DNA of 64,000 bases from Simmondsia chinensis (GCA_018398585.1 JAGTTD010000013.1:11755237-11819236); one strand, 5' to 3'; counted from the first letter of the stretch, positions 43,401 through 52,245 are shown. Notes: generated by a model from the letters alone, not told the origin. Program-made: numbers and translations.

Positions 43401-44915
43401 TGACCACAAAAATCTCAGGACCGATCCTAGTGCCAATGAACATTCACAAACAAGGCGTTGGAAAAAAGAAAGTCAAGTCATACCGTTAGTTGTGAATGGA
43501 ACTTAGAAATCAAGCTATCAATGAACATGTGGGGAGACATTACGGGCTGGCGAACAGCACCAGGGGTCAAGTAATTGTTGATGAAATCGTTGGAGCCAAT
43601 GGTGACTGAGAAGAGAGCCTTGGCCAGCAGCTCCATGGCTGCTTTTTCTCCCGTGCTTGATATTATCTCCTGCCTTGTCTTTGCGAAGTTATCCAGCTGA
43701 GCATCCATGCTTATTCTCCCACCCTATTGCATATTAATATGAAAATCATTTATTTATAGCAACAAAAATAAAGAGAGAGTCAACTAATTATATTGATGTG
43801 TAACCCACTAACATCAACTTTTTGTACATTTGGTTCTTTGAAAATTCGAGCCTTATTTATTAAGATGTTACGAGTTTGAATCCTAATAATTAACCCCCAT
43901 TTTCAATGTTAAGATGATTTCATCACAAGATATGGGGTGACTTTTTTCACTATCCACGTTTCAAACCCGATGAGCACTCATATGATGGGGCATTCTAAAA
44001 TATGAACACACTTTTCGGCATTTACCCATTAGCTTAAGCTTTTGACTAGGTACATTGTTCCTCGATATTGTCATCATTTGTCTTATTGATCAAAATGTAA
44101 TGAATTTGAATCCTAACAATCCCTCTTGCACTATTAATACAATTTCAGCATAAAGTATGAAGTGATTCTGTGCAATAATCCATGTTTGCATTCACATGAG
44201 GGGTTATGTTATATGAATCTGAAGAGTTTGGGTGTAAGGGAAAAGGGTGTAGAGACATTACAAAAATCTGTCCGGTTTCATTGAGAATGCCTCCACCACC
44301 AGAAGCATAGTTTACACCCTGCCGTATAACATTTCCCCTTGTGGTTGGAGCCAAGAAAGGTGGTGTATACTCTCTCAATCCCAGCTGCTGACCTGACAAA
44401 AATTCAACAAATAATATTTATTCTAAACAAGTACAGTGACATGAAACAAAAGAAAGTTATATAAAGCAAATAGATATAACATCGAAGGGCTTGCCTATAA
44501 TATCCACAATGGTTCTTCCATTGGTAAACCGACCAGTTGGCCGTCCAAAATCAATCCCATAAGGCTGGAAGTTGGCCTTGGAGATGGAAACAATGTAGTT
44601 GTTGTTTCCAGCATCAACCAATGAATCGCCAAACACAAAATTTGCACGCAGTTCTTGCCTCTCAGCCCCCACCCGTTTAGTGTTAAACCTTAATAATATG
44701 ACCAAAATGATAGAAACACTGATCGAATCTAATCGTTTTCCTATAGGGAAAACACCCATTTGATAAAATAAATGAAACATGAAAAGAATAGAAAGTATAC
44801 GTGCTAGATTTGAGGAAAATATGTTAATCTTTCTATATTGATCTGAAGAGACAAAAGGAAGAACTAAAATAACTGTGACAAATAACAGCACTACGAGCCT
44901 TTTAATATTGTGTAT
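28267..44915 (-). CDS. GDSL esterase/lipase gene, five recognisable exons
   Basis: Secreted serine hydrolase of the plant GDSL family, acting on lipid or acyl-ester substrates in the cell wall or apoplast. The coding order is exon 1 (ends 44495), 44392-44262, 43723-43484, 30059-29804, 28490-28267. All family blocks are present: [14 protein letters not shown] (catalytic Ser, block I), [11 protein letters not shown] (Gly, block II), GSNDFINNY (Asn, block III) and DPYHPSE (Asp and His, block V). Exons 2-5 join in phase without a stop and give about 285 residues. With exon 1 and a signal peptide the total is near 365, normal for the family. The closest known kin by wording are Arabidopsis At3g50400-like proteins. 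Oddities: a 13.4-kb third intron full of transposons, a GC donor in intron 1, and no clear ATG. Confidence 0.9.
29804..30059 (-). CDS. GDSL gene, exon 4
   Basis: 256 bp, phase 0 in and phase 1 out. It reads [36 protein letters not shown], and ends [20 protein letters not shown]. Acceptor CGAAACAG and donor TATG|GTACGC. The GPIGC loop is typical of family block IV. Confidence 0.9.
30830..31290 (+). mobile_element. RTE-type LINE, 3' end only
   Basis: The frame at about 30836-30970 reads [19 protein letters not shown] and [12 protein letters not shown], the end of the RTE reverse transcriptase (GRGRPxxxWxEVIxxDL...LGL pattern). A T- and GC-alternating 3' untranslated region (GGCTTATATGT, TTGATTATATTTG) follows, then the 3' domain (AGGTTGGGGATCTTCGG, AAGGCTGCGTAC, GCCTTTGAGGCACTGGG) and a GTT tail ending about 31287. 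The part 30614-30830 may belong to it in worse condition. A C-homopolymer lies at 31216-31231. Confidence 0.7.
31291..31605. other. Intron spacer, nothing recognised
   Basis: T-rich right half, no supported structure. Confidence 0.35.
32112..32426 (+). CDS. Zinc-finger (U1/matrin-type) ORF inside the hAT element
   Basis: 104 codons from an ATG. The N-terminal part has a U1-like finger with spacing C-x2-C-x12-H-x5-H ([20 protein letters not shown], then RGKKHM), a type that binds double-stranded or structured RNA in many eukaryotic proteins. The rest is acidic and lysine-rich with [12 protein letters not shown]. It is not part of any hAT transposase I know. The likeliest origin is an exon of a host zinc-finger protein picked up by the transposon. 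A continuation in other frames to about 32520 ([17 protein letters not shown]) may be a second exon. Whether it is expressed cannot be told. Confidence 0.5.
   Translation: MTNDTKLKFWCEMCNVGAHSMIVLNAHKRGKKHMVELLKLIEDRAAYLTLASTGKAPRVVHEANLVAEEMKEVIKEETLVKKEEKGCEDRVDEHNVNVEVKRWG
32927..33558. mobile_element. MULE-like element with about 95-bp inverted repeats
   Basis: Left end GGGAGCGGCTGGAATGAGAA and right end (inverted) GGGAGGGGGTGGAATGAGAA pair over roughly 95 bases with scattered mismatches. Long inverted repeats are typical of Mutator-like elements. The flanks are TA repeats on both sides, so a TATATATA-type target duplication is likely but cannot be proven. The middle (33040-33440) is CACC/GGTGG-rich, with a self-complementary stretch near 33350-33380. 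Confidence 0.65.
33675..34134 (-). repeat. 3' LTR of the pol-less copia
   Basis: Starts TATTGGGAAAAT (TG changed to TA) and ends TTTGACTCAACA. It shares a CT-microsatellite, the string TTAATATGTGGGAGTAACCC and a T-rich tract with the partner LTR. Confidence 0.85.
34146..34454 (-). pseudogene. Copia protease end and pre-integrase region
   Basis: Reads [20 protein letters not shown], then [18 protein letters not shown] and [11 protein letters not shown]. This is the stretch between protease and the integrase zinc finger in Tork-type elements. It ends close to the purine tract, showing where the internal deletion joined. Confidence 0.75.
34592..35556 (-). pseudogene. Copia gag with zinc knuckle, one break
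   Basis: The first frame (35556-35341) has [20 protein letters not shown] and VKDLLVQQG, the UBN2 N-terminus. After a break at 35340-35228 the second frame (35227-34592, 211 codons) has [46 protein letters not shown] and the knuckle [14 protein letters not shown]. The element kept a long gag while pol is gone. That is common in derivatives mobilised by a partner. Confidence 0.8.
35544..35555 (-). other. Primer-binding site, initiator tRNA-Met type
   Basis: Minus strand TGGTATTAGAGC, one base off the canonical form, two bases from the LTR edge at 35558. Confidence 0.8.
35558..35993 (-). repeat. 5' LTR of the pol-less copia
   Basis: Starts TGTTGGGAAAAT and ends GGACCTAACA. It keeps the canonical TG that the partner copy has lost. 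Confidence 0.85.
35994..37260. other. Intron spacer, possible LTR remnant
   Basis: A minus-strand TATA motif (CTATAAATAGG, about 36430-36420) followed by leader-like sequence resembles a copia LTR promoter, but no partner LTR is visible. The rest shows no supported feature. Confidence 0.3.
37265..39170 (+). pseudogene. Ty3/gypsy pol remnant (RT and integrase)
   Basis: Starts with [16 protein letters not shown] and [10 protein letters not shown] (RT N-terminus), then [21 protein letters not shown]-like, [30 protein letters not shown], a mutated YxDD region ([20 protein letters not shown]), [16 protein letters not shown], and at 38810-39000 [17 protein letters not shown] and [12 protein letters not shown], the end of integrase. 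A tail of [18 protein letters not shown] type follows. Heavy frame breakage; no LTRs found. Confidence 0.75.
39171..39635. other. Intron spacer, nothing recognised
   Basis: T-rich, non-coding, no repeats supported. Confidence 0.35.
39640..42268 (+). mobile_element. L1-like LINE derivative with ORF1 only
   Basis: A CACC/CCACC-rich stretch (39640-40060) forms the 5' part. From 40180 an ORF1-like sequence follows (RRM domain, then a DUF4283-type domain). It runs down to about 41950 and is followed by T-rich sequence and an A-run (42262-42268) that may be the poly-A tail. No endonuclease or reverse transcriptase lies between ORF1 and the A-run. A target duplication was not found. Confidence 0.55.
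40180..41950 (+). pseudogene. LINE ORF1-like protein (RRM plus DUF4283), broken
   Basis: ORF1 of plant L1 elements binds RNA. The first part has [20 protein letters not shown] and [16 protein letters not shown] (RRM ribonucleoprotein 2 region), a stop, then [17 protein letters not shown]. The middle has [20 protein letters not shown] and [16 protein letters not shown]. After a shift, [20 protein letters not shown] and [15 protein letters not shown] are the DUF4283 signature. The C-terminal part is basic ([16 protein letters not shown]). Several stops and shifts. Confidence 0.7.
42535..43275 (-). mobile_element. RTE-type LINE, 5'-truncated copy
   Basis: From about 43275 the minus strand, with shifts, reads [53 protein letters not shown], then [13 protein letters not shown] and GVADIA. 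This is the C-terminus of plant RTE reverse transcriptase. The 3' untranslated part and 3' domain follow (AGGTTGGGGGTCCTCGG, AAGGCTGCATAC, GCCCATGAGGCACTGAG), then GTT/ATT repeats at 42545-42535. Same family as 30830-31290. Confidence 0.8.
43484..43723 (-). CDS. GDSL gene, exon 3
   Basis: 240 bp, exactly 80 codons, phase 0 at both ends. It reads [20 protein letters not shown] through [17 protein letters not shown] (block III) to FHSQLT. Acceptor GCAATAG and donor ACG|GTATGA. Intron 2 is 538 bp (43724-44261) with no visible insert. Confidence 0.9.
44262..44392 (-). CDS. GDSL gene, exon 2
   Basis: 131 bp. The acceptor TTTTGTCAG precedes it and the donor TTT|GTAATG follows. Joined to the last base of exon 1 it gives 44 codons ([20 protein letters not shown] to [13 protein letters not shown]) with block II. 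Intron 1 is 102 bp. Confidence 0.9.
44495..44915 (-). CDS. GDSL gene, exon 1 (5' end uncertain)
   Basis: The conserved part (44666-44495) reads [20 protein letters not shown] to [14 protein letters not shown]. Upstream in frame is a hydrophobic [16 protein letters not shown] stretch that looks like a signal peptide core (about 44900-44840). The codon that should start it is ATA at 44915-44913, where ATG would fit. Between the two parts about 56 extra in-frame residues (44840-44670) are unlike the family and may be an intron or an insertion. The donor at 44494-44493 is GC (AG|GCAAG), with phase 1. Confidence 0.7.
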
Positions 44916-44960
44916 AACAACCTAAGTCCTTAGTAAAATGTAGTGAATATATAGGAAAGT

Positions 44961-44968
44961 ATTTATAG
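44961..44968 (-). promoter_or_regulatory. Possible TATA box of the GDSL gene
   Basis: Minus-strand CTATAAAT lies about 46 bp upstream of the suspected start codon position at 44915, a plausible though short distance. No other promoter element was picked. Confidence 0.35.
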
Positions 44969-46774
44969 TATATGCCGAAGATAGGAACTTGTCTGGCAGT
45001 ACGTAAGAGAGGGATGCTGCAGTTGCATGTGATATGCTGAAATGTGATGACATATGACATAATTTATACCCTTTAAATAGAGGTGGGGGTTGGGTTTTAT
45101 GTAACAAAAACGATTACACACTTTAACTGTACAACTCAGTATTAGATAAAATATAAATTATAAGAAATATTGTTACATAATGTTACTTCATAACTCAATT
45201 TTTTTGTACTTACACTGGGTATTGACATTGCACATATTTATGTAATGCACAACATCTACAATAGTTATAGTGTCCTAACTAATTTATTAGTACCTTTACT
45301 AAGCTTGGGTCTTACTTACAACTCCTTTGAATGTTTCTCTATTTGTAATAGGGTAACTTGAGATAAAAGATTCAATAGGTAATCCTAGGAATTTCATCTA
45401 CCTAATGATAGGATTTGATTATCAAATTTCACTTTGAGATGCCAAATTCAAGTGTATTATCATTTAATTTGCATCAACCCTTAAACTTTGTATTCGATAT
45501 TTCCAAAGAAATGCCAATAATTCAAAATTTATGTAATTTTATGTTTTCTTGTAGATTTATTGGTAAGGAGAGTTGAATTCAAGTTGTAGAGAAAGGAAAC
45601 CATACCAAGATCTGGGTTTTCCTTGGTGTGTGCAATGTTAGGTGTTCAAGGTTGCTCCCCTTCGTTTCTTGTTTTTATCATCGTATTTATAATACAAAAG
45701 AGGAACAATGTTGCTAGGGTGGTTATGGGAACACGTGGTGTTCACATGGTGGTTGGACTAACAGGCGAAAGTCTTCAACAATTGGTGGTGAGTAAAGTGG
45801 CGGTGGTCATAATGGACGAAACGGTCCTGGCGGGCAAGGTAGGAGCATAGATAATGGTATTCGACCCAGGTCTATGGTTCTTGATCATGGTGGTTCTTGG
45901 ATGGCAGTGCCATTGGTGCCCAAGGGCATCTCGTTCAACGGATAGTCCCGGTCATGGAGGTTGTGATGGTTGGCAGTGGTGGTTCTTGCCTGGGCTTTTA
46001 ATTGCTATGGGGCGCCCATGATGTCTAGGTCAACAATGACGCTGTCATTTGAATTTCGGGCAGGATGGACGTCCATGGTCATGGCACCATGGTCGCATCT
46101 TGCCTACACCTACTTGCCCCAGGTTACCCCAACTCAAATATAAGGATGGCAATGAGGGCAGTTCGCGTCCACGGAGTGCCACCTCCACACCCGTATCCGC
46201 CCCATTACCCACCACAGGTGTTAAGTATATACTCACACCCACGCAGTAGTACAAAGCCATATTCATACTTGCTCCACTACAAGCGGGTATCCAGTGAATA
46301 TCCATTACCGCCAGTACCCATCCCAATTTGTGTATCTAATAGTTATCTACATTTGCAAGTGTAATTGTTTAAAACTATTTTCGTAATCTAATTATATTTG
46401 CATGTGATTAATAGATTAATTGAGTGTATGTATGTATGTATGTATGTATATTAGTTAAGTACAAATTCAGACAAATAAAGTGAGGTGTATAAGAGATGGA
46501 TAATGGAGGGTATGGGCCAAGGCAGAGCAGAGCGGGTACAACATTATATCCACACCTGTAATGGGTATTTGTATTTGTATCCTACCCTACCCTCTATATA
46601 CCTCATTAGCTTCCATACCACCCAAAACGGGGTGCGTACTCGTGGGTAATAGATTTTACCCGTCATACTATGATCTCCACAAGAATACCACCATTCTAAT
46701 ATTTTTTAAAGCATTATATCAAAAATATACATACATACATACATATGTATATATATATATATATCTATCTATTA
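44969..46774. other. Upstream flank of the GDSL gene
   Basis: 45600-46030 is GGTGG-rich without a convincing frame. 46140-46330 and 46520-46660 hold GGGTA/TACCC motifs like worn hAT-type MITE ends, but no clean inverted pair was found. A TGTA microsatellite lies at 46425-46450, and a TACA/TA microsatellite at 46727-46770 borders the LTR element. Confidence 0.4.
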
Positions 46775-47325
46775 TATTTATTAAGAAAATAAATTGACCT
46801 GGTTGCTTCTCGGATATGGAGCGGGGGATAGGCCCTTAGTGGCATATACCCTTGGTGGCGTACCCGACAAAAGGCCCACAAGTAATCCCTTAGCGGCGTA
46901 CATGGCAATAGGCCCAGGAGTAAGCCCTTAGTGGCATAAACTTATTGGCATACCTGGCAATCTGCGAGTATGCCATTGGCGGAAGACCTGGCGATAGATC
47001 CACAGGTGAGTCCTCGATGGCACACTCTTGGCGGCATCCTAGCAATACACTATCTAACCTAAGGCTATTTAATCTCGGCATATCACCTGCGTATGTGGAC
47101 TTCCCGGTACACTTTACTTCCCCCGTAGGGGAAAGCTGCCAACCGCCTAACCAATCCACAACCGCCACGTGCCTTTACCACACTAAGTAAGCCCACTTCA
47201 GCTATAAACAGAGGGGAAGGTGGTTAGATAAGGGCAAATGGAGATCACGGTTGCAATTTTGTCCTTCCTTCTTTCTCTGATTAAAAATAGCTTGAGTCCT
47301 GCTCTTCCTTAAAAGAACTTGCTCA
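46775..47325 (+). repeat. 5' LTR of the LARD-like element (551 bp)
   Basis: Starts TATTTATTAAG and ends AACTTGCTCA. It holds repeated GGCRTAYNC-like motifs (CTTAGTGGCATATACCC, TTGGCGGCAT). Confidence 0.85.
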
Positions 47326-47342
47326 ATTTTTCCCGAAAAAAG

Positions 47343-47359
47343 TGGCGCCGTCCATGGGA
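47343..47359 (+). other. Primer-binding-site-like sequence
   Basis: TGGCGCCGTCCATGGGA, the form seen behind LTRs of many plant Tat-type gypsy elements, 17 bases from the LTR edge. Confidence 0.6.
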
Positions 47360-47599
47360 AAGGAAAAATACATCGTGGAAGGACCGACTACGCTGGATCT
47401 TCACCAAAAATTCCTTAACGAAAGCGATGTTACTCCCACTCATGCTTGGTGAATCCCTACATCCTCTATCCAAACTAGAAGGATTCAACTCCCTAGCTAT
47501 CAAAACCCACCAAGATCAAGGATCTATGCCAAAACGCACCAACAATTAGGGATCCACATCAAACTTGCACAATCACAAAAGAAGGTGGAAGAGAGGGGA

Positions 47600-48210
47600 G
47601 GTGAGATCCCAAGCTAAAGAACGGCGAGACAGAAAGGGGGTGCGTGACTCCCTATCAAAACACACGCCTTTCACTAAGTGAGTGCTGCGTTTTCCAGTAG
47701 GAAACACAGGACCCCAAAGACCACTTGGCAGGATTTGTCTCATGAATTTACATATAACATGTAAGTCGTATGGTGTAAATGCTTCCCGGTGACACTCAAA
47801 GAGGTGGCCTTAGCGTGGTTCGCTTCTCTTCCTCATGAATCTAGAAGAAGTTTCAAGAAGCTCTCAGAATCTTTCATATATCACTTCCTTAGCAACCAAA
47901 GGAAAAGGAAAAATGTGACGCAACTCATGCGGTTGCGTTAGCAGGAATTAGAATCACTAAGGAGTTTTGCATGTAAATTTACCAATGAAATGGTTGGTGT
48001 ATCTGGCCTGGCAGATGACATGGCCGTAAATATCTTCATAATGGATTACGCCACGCTGAACTCAAGTTTTCTCTTCTCAAGAACCCACCTGAATCCGTGG
48101 AGGCACTATGGACATGGGCGGATAACTAGATTTAAGCTGAAGATATCATGTCAATTACACAAAGAAGAACAAGGGAACCATGCAAGCGACATCAACAAAT
48201 ACTTTTGATA
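47600..48210 (+). pseudogene. Gag remnant of the LARD-like element
   Basis: In shifting frames: DHLAGFVS, a region reading as LKGVALAWF-type, FKKLSESFIYHFLSNQRKRK-like, LRSFACKFTNEMVGVSGLAD, and LLKNPPESVEALWTWAD. This is the Retrotrans_gag core of Tat-like elements. The frame 47990-48208 is the best preserved piece. Confidence 0.6.
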
Positions 48211-48214
48211 GTTT

Positions 48215-48680
48215 ATTGGGGCAGCCCCAACATGGAATGACGCCAACTGGCTTGGCCGGGGGCTACCCCCAACAAGTTTGGTGGGGGCTCGCTAATAAGC
48301 TTAGCTAGGGCCATAGCCAACAAGTTTGGCTAGGTCTCACCAATAAACTTGGCTGGTGGCTACACTAAACAAGTTTGGTAGGGGGCTCACCAACAAGCTT
48401 GGATAGGGGCCACTACCAACAAGTTTGGATGGGTCTCACCAATAAGCTTGGCTGGGTTCCACTGCCAACAAGTTTGGTAGGGGGCTCGCCAATGAGCTTG
48501 GCTGGAGGCTACCGCCAGAAAGTTTGGTTGGGCTTCACCAACAAGCTTGGTTGGGGGCTACCGCCAACAAGTTTGTCTGGGTCTCGCCAACTAGCTTGGC
48601 ATGGGGCTATCGCAAACAAGTCTTGCTGGGTGCTGGCTAATAAGCTTGACTTTGGGCCGCAGCCACTAAGTTAGACTCTA
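48215..48680. repeat. Tandem repeat, about 55-60 bp units made of two related halves
   Basis: Units alternate CCAACAAGTTTGG and CCAATAAGCTTGG, each followed by a GGG-rich link (TGGGGGCTACYGCC or GTCTCACC). About eight double units can be followed with growing divergence to the right. The ORF across it (48375-48674) is a by-product of the repeat. Confidence 0.8.
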
Positions 48681-48784
48681 GCTTGATGTTTTGTAGTAAA
48701 GGATGGCATGTTGAGTTTTTACATCTCAGAGTTGTTTTTCTTTCTTAAACTATGGGTGTAGATGAATGTATGTTGTACTGGGAT

Positions 48785-49080
48785 GGTTTCATGGTCGGAG
48801 TGCTACTCACTTTTCATTGCGTGATTGATTTATGCTACGCTACTTACAAGCTGCTCACTATTCGTTCACGTGATTGATTTACGGTTCGCATTGACGCAAC
48901 TCACAAACACTACTCACTATCCATTGACATGATTGATTTACGCAACACAGTAATGCTACTCACAAACACTACTCGCTACTCACTTTTCGCTATCCACTAC
49001 TGATTCACGCTACTTGCTGACTTGTTGATGAGTTCACCATTCGTTGATGATATTGGTTGACACTACTCAATATTTGCTAT
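48785..49080. repeat. Degenerate tandem repeat, roughly 70 bp units
   Basis: The phrases ACTACTCACTATYCATT, TGATTGATTTACG and CTACTCACAAACACTACTC recur three to four times with spacing changes. No coding. Confidence 0.6.
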
Positions 49081-49130
49081 TTCTTGCCTATTTATGATGT
49101 TTGAATAATGGCATTGAGTCTCTGCCGATG

Positions 49131-49439
49131 CTATTTATGCACCAATTCAAAATACTCCCTACAATGGTGCTTTTTGACGACGACAGAGTGGATATCAAGG
49201 TAAGCTACTTCTTGGCATAGTATACCAAGAAAGCTTCTCAATGTCAAACTCCCACATACCACAAAGAGCACCCCTAATTTCCACTTGCATTGGCTACTTC
49301 CAAGATAGCAACAGTCATAACAGGAAAACAAAGAAGTATCCATTCTCAAGTTAAGTTTTTGCTACAAGAAGAGGGTCAGCTAACGCACACTTGTTTAATT
49401 CTACAATTGAGACTAAACCTTATCTTTTAGCAACAAAAA
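49131..49439. other. Non-coding stretch in the LARD-like element
   Basis: No supported feature between the tandem repeat and the antisense region. Confidence 0.35.
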
Positions 49440-50915
49440 TAAACTAAGCGATTGACAAAAAATTGCCAACTAAAGGCAATATTCTAATCTTCTGCATCGC
49501 TTGGCAATCTTGTTTCATGCTCCCCTTCATTCTCAACTTCATTGATGATTTCCTCAATAGCAATTGGAAGTAGGGCCAGATCAAGTTGAGAAGCTAGACT
49601 CCTAACTTTATCCTGGAATTTGGATAGCCCTTTCTCTAATCCACACACTTGAGACTTTATCTTCTAGAAATCTCAGCTAGCAAGGTAGTCTACAATTGCT
49701 TCTTCACTCACAACAACCAACCGTGTTGGCAAGCTAGCCAAATATTCTTCAAGTTTGTTGCTTGACTCTTAAGCAAAGCATTCCGCCTAGGCTGAGGATG
49801 CCTCCAGCTCACCAACTTTACTCCTTAATTCCTAAAGTGCCTTGGACTTACATTCATCTGAATCCAGTAGCTTCTTGAGCGAAGCCAGGAGGAGGCATTC
49901 TCATCTTGCAGGCGTTGAATCCATGCATCCTTGTCCAGAATTATACCCACAAAGATCTGATCACGCTAAAAACCTACAAGACACAACCCCAAATGGGTAA
50001 GATACTAACAAGCGAGTATTCTTACCTGTGACAGACGTGCCACCATCTCATCCTTAGAAATGTTTATGGCCCTTCCAGTGTCCCCAGATGGGACAAACTC
50101 TCTCAGATGGCTGGAGATCTGCTCTGGATCAAGCTTAATAACATATGGCGTGAAAGGGGTAGAATCCGTTATCCCTACTCACTCACTACGCAACCCTATA
50201 ACAAGGAGTCGCTTAGGAGTTCTAGAAGGAGGGGCTTGCACGGTTGAAGTTGAGGGATTGCTGCACCCTACCTTGTCCGCCTCCATCTCAACATCAGTCT
50301 GTTAGCCAAGCGACGGCATAGCCTTCGAGGTGGTTTCCCAATGACAGTAGTGAAAGGTCGGTGGGATGGCTTCCTAAGTATCTGTTGTCCTTTCGCAATG
50401 GGGTGCTTTCTTTTTCTTCTCTTCCCAGTAGGTAGAGACAGAAACTTTATTATGTCCAACTCCTGGAGTTCCTCGACTAACAAAGGAACAAAAGTGAGTC
50501 CTCCCACGACAAAATCCAAGTGAAATAAGATTAAGTGGGCGACACATACTTGGGATGAGCTTGCCACTATAACCAACCTTGGCGAGAACTATCTATTGCT
50601 TCAATAGTTCCTGCGTAGCTAAGAACTTGTCTCCCTCAAAATTACCTGTAAAGTAAGCATACACCACACACTCCTCCTTAGTCATGCTATACATTTCGGG
50701 TTGATTATGCTTATTGAGAACCTGCTAACTCGTAGGATACCAAAAGTGGGTTGTCAATTTGACCCAGATGAACTTGCTCAGCCAATTCTTCAAATTTGAG
50801 GGTTGCTCTTCACAAATGTAGAACAACCCGTACTTTCAAAAGAAGTACCACTCTTAAACTGCTTTGTCTTGAACAAAATATCGAACAATTGATGAGTGAG
50901 TTGAAAGCTGCTAAT
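49440..50915 (-). pseudogene. Antisense ORF region, distal part
   Basis: Minus-strand frames give coiled-coil-like wording (long runs of Leu/Glu/Lys such as VGIILDKDAWIQRLQDENA at about 49930) and a basic stretch (TGKRRKRKHPIAKGQQILRK, 50430). The layout and the neighbour at 51391-51920 fit the putative gypsy-type transposon/PMD-like antisense gene of Tat elements, whose C-terminus is a coiled coil. Many stops. I cannot name a function. Confidence 0.4.
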
Positions 50916-50929
50916 GAAGCATCCAAGTA

Positions 50930-51321
50930 CAACAACAACAACAACAATAACAACAACAATCCCAGTGCCTCAAGGGCTCCCACAAAAGCGGAGTCTGGGG
51001 AGGGTAGATGTACGCAGCCTTCCCCCTTCAGAGTGTGGACCTGAAGAGAGGCTGTTTCCTAGGACCTCCAACCTGAGAGGAAAGTCTTCGTCGCCTCATG
51101 GAGACCTGTGAGCAATGGGTTGTGAGTAATATGTCAAGAAAGAAAAAGAGTACGCCATAGCATAAAAATGCCCTGGGGGGCGGGGAGGGACTACGAGGCA
51201 TAACCTAACCTCCAAGACAACTCGAATAAGCAAAAATGCCAAATAAACAAATAAGCAAATAAGCAAATAAGCAAATAATCAACTAAGCAAATAGGCAAAT
51301 AGTCCGATAGTAGACAATGAC
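50930..51321 (-). mobile_element. RTE-type LINE, short 5'-truncated copy with target duplication
   Basis: An 11-bp duplication GCATCCAAGTA stands at 50919-50929 and 51322-51332. On the minus strand the copy begins with a TTTGC/TTATTTGCTTA-rich 3' untranslated region (51310-51220), then the 3' domain (GGTTGGAGGTCCTAGGAAAC, GAAGGCTGCGTACATC, GGGAGCCCTTGAGGCACTGG) and a GTT tail at 50960-50930. It split the antisense ORF of the host element. Confidence 0.8.
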
Positions 51322-51390
51322 GCATCCAAGTAGGAGACCAAAAATATTTATATACACGTTTGGTTTTACTTGACAAGGGCAAACTCTATA

Positions 51391-51920
51391 TTAAAGTAAA
51401 ATATTCCAAACAAAGAGTGGGACGGGGAACCGTAGGCCAATGTCAAGAGCATCTAAGGTAAGTAGGAAGAAACCCCTTGGAGGAAAAAGGGAGCATTCAT
51501 CGTCTTTAGGACCCCGAATTTCGTAGTCGTCAGGGAAGTAGTATCTCGTGCATAGCATCACCACCCCTTGCTCATCTTCAGTCTGGGACACGAAGGCACG
51601 GGGAGGACAGGCGTTGAACACTTCTAGAAATTCCTCTTCAAGTTCTGCCCCTTTCATTGACCAATTTGCCACAGGAGGTTGTGGAGGGGTAGCGTCAGTT
51701 GGCACTCCTTCTCCGACGGGTTGCTCAGGGGCTAGTCGCATCCCCATGTACTTCTCTAACACTGCCCCCGTTAACTATTTCTGCAACTCCAACTCAAATA
51801 ATTCAAGGAAAAAGAAAAGAAGGCTCAAATGGGGAATCTCTTCTTGAATCCAGATCCCATGTCGCTCAAGTTGTAAAATTCATGTTGAAGTTGGCGGAAA
51901 AGCTTGGGCATTAGAGCGTA
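51391..51920 (-). pseudogene. Antisense ORF of the LARD-like element, N-terminal exon
   Basis: The best frame (51762-51391) has MLCTRYYFPDDYEIRGPKDD and LFPPRGFFLLTLDALDIGLR, then FPVPLFVWNILL. Plant proteins annotated as putative gypsy-type transposon (Pfam Transposase_28) have this signature near their N-terminus: YxxPxxxxxRxP, then PPxGxxxLxxDAL..GLRFP. The frame ends soon after, and the continuation lies past the LINE insertion. Probably dead. Confidence 0.55.
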
Positions 51921-52245
51921 GAAGCGTAACTATGAGTAGAAATCAATTCTCTGGTCTCGAAACAAAAAGGAATAAAGGGGATGAAAAGGGAAAATAGATA
52001 AAGAGTTCATCCCAAAAGATGATGGCTTGGATGATGCACATCAGATTAACGACTAAGATCTTGTTCATGTTTGATTAACTGAGATCTTGAAGTATGTGCA
52101 AGGATGCCAATTCTTGTGGGTAGAGAAGAGTCTGCCTACCTCATAAGTGACTCATGTGGAGTTCCCTGTGACGGCGAGAGCTGAAGGCGAGATGTGCACT
52201 CCATGGCCAAATGTGAGCAGGTCACTTCGCCCATGGAGTGGGGGC

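Larger units (their letters stand above)
30060..43483 (-). other. Third intron of the GDSL gene, 13.4 kb, filled with transposons
   Basis: Between exon 3 and exon 4 the family usually has an intron of a few hundred bases. Here it carries an RTE LINE end, a hAT derivative, a MULE-like element, a pol-less copia, a gypsy pol remnant, an L1 ORF1-like element and a second RTE LINE end. Both splice borders stay canonical (GT at 43483-43482, AG at 30061-30060). Confidence 0.85.

Noticed and set aside
45623..45850. 75-codon Val/Gly-rich ORF
   Set aside because: Lies in GGTGG-rich DNA, matches no family I know and has no splice or promoter context.
48375..48674. 99-codon repetitive ORF
   Set aside because: By-product of the tandem repeat; both halves shift frame relative to each other and no start context or family supports it.
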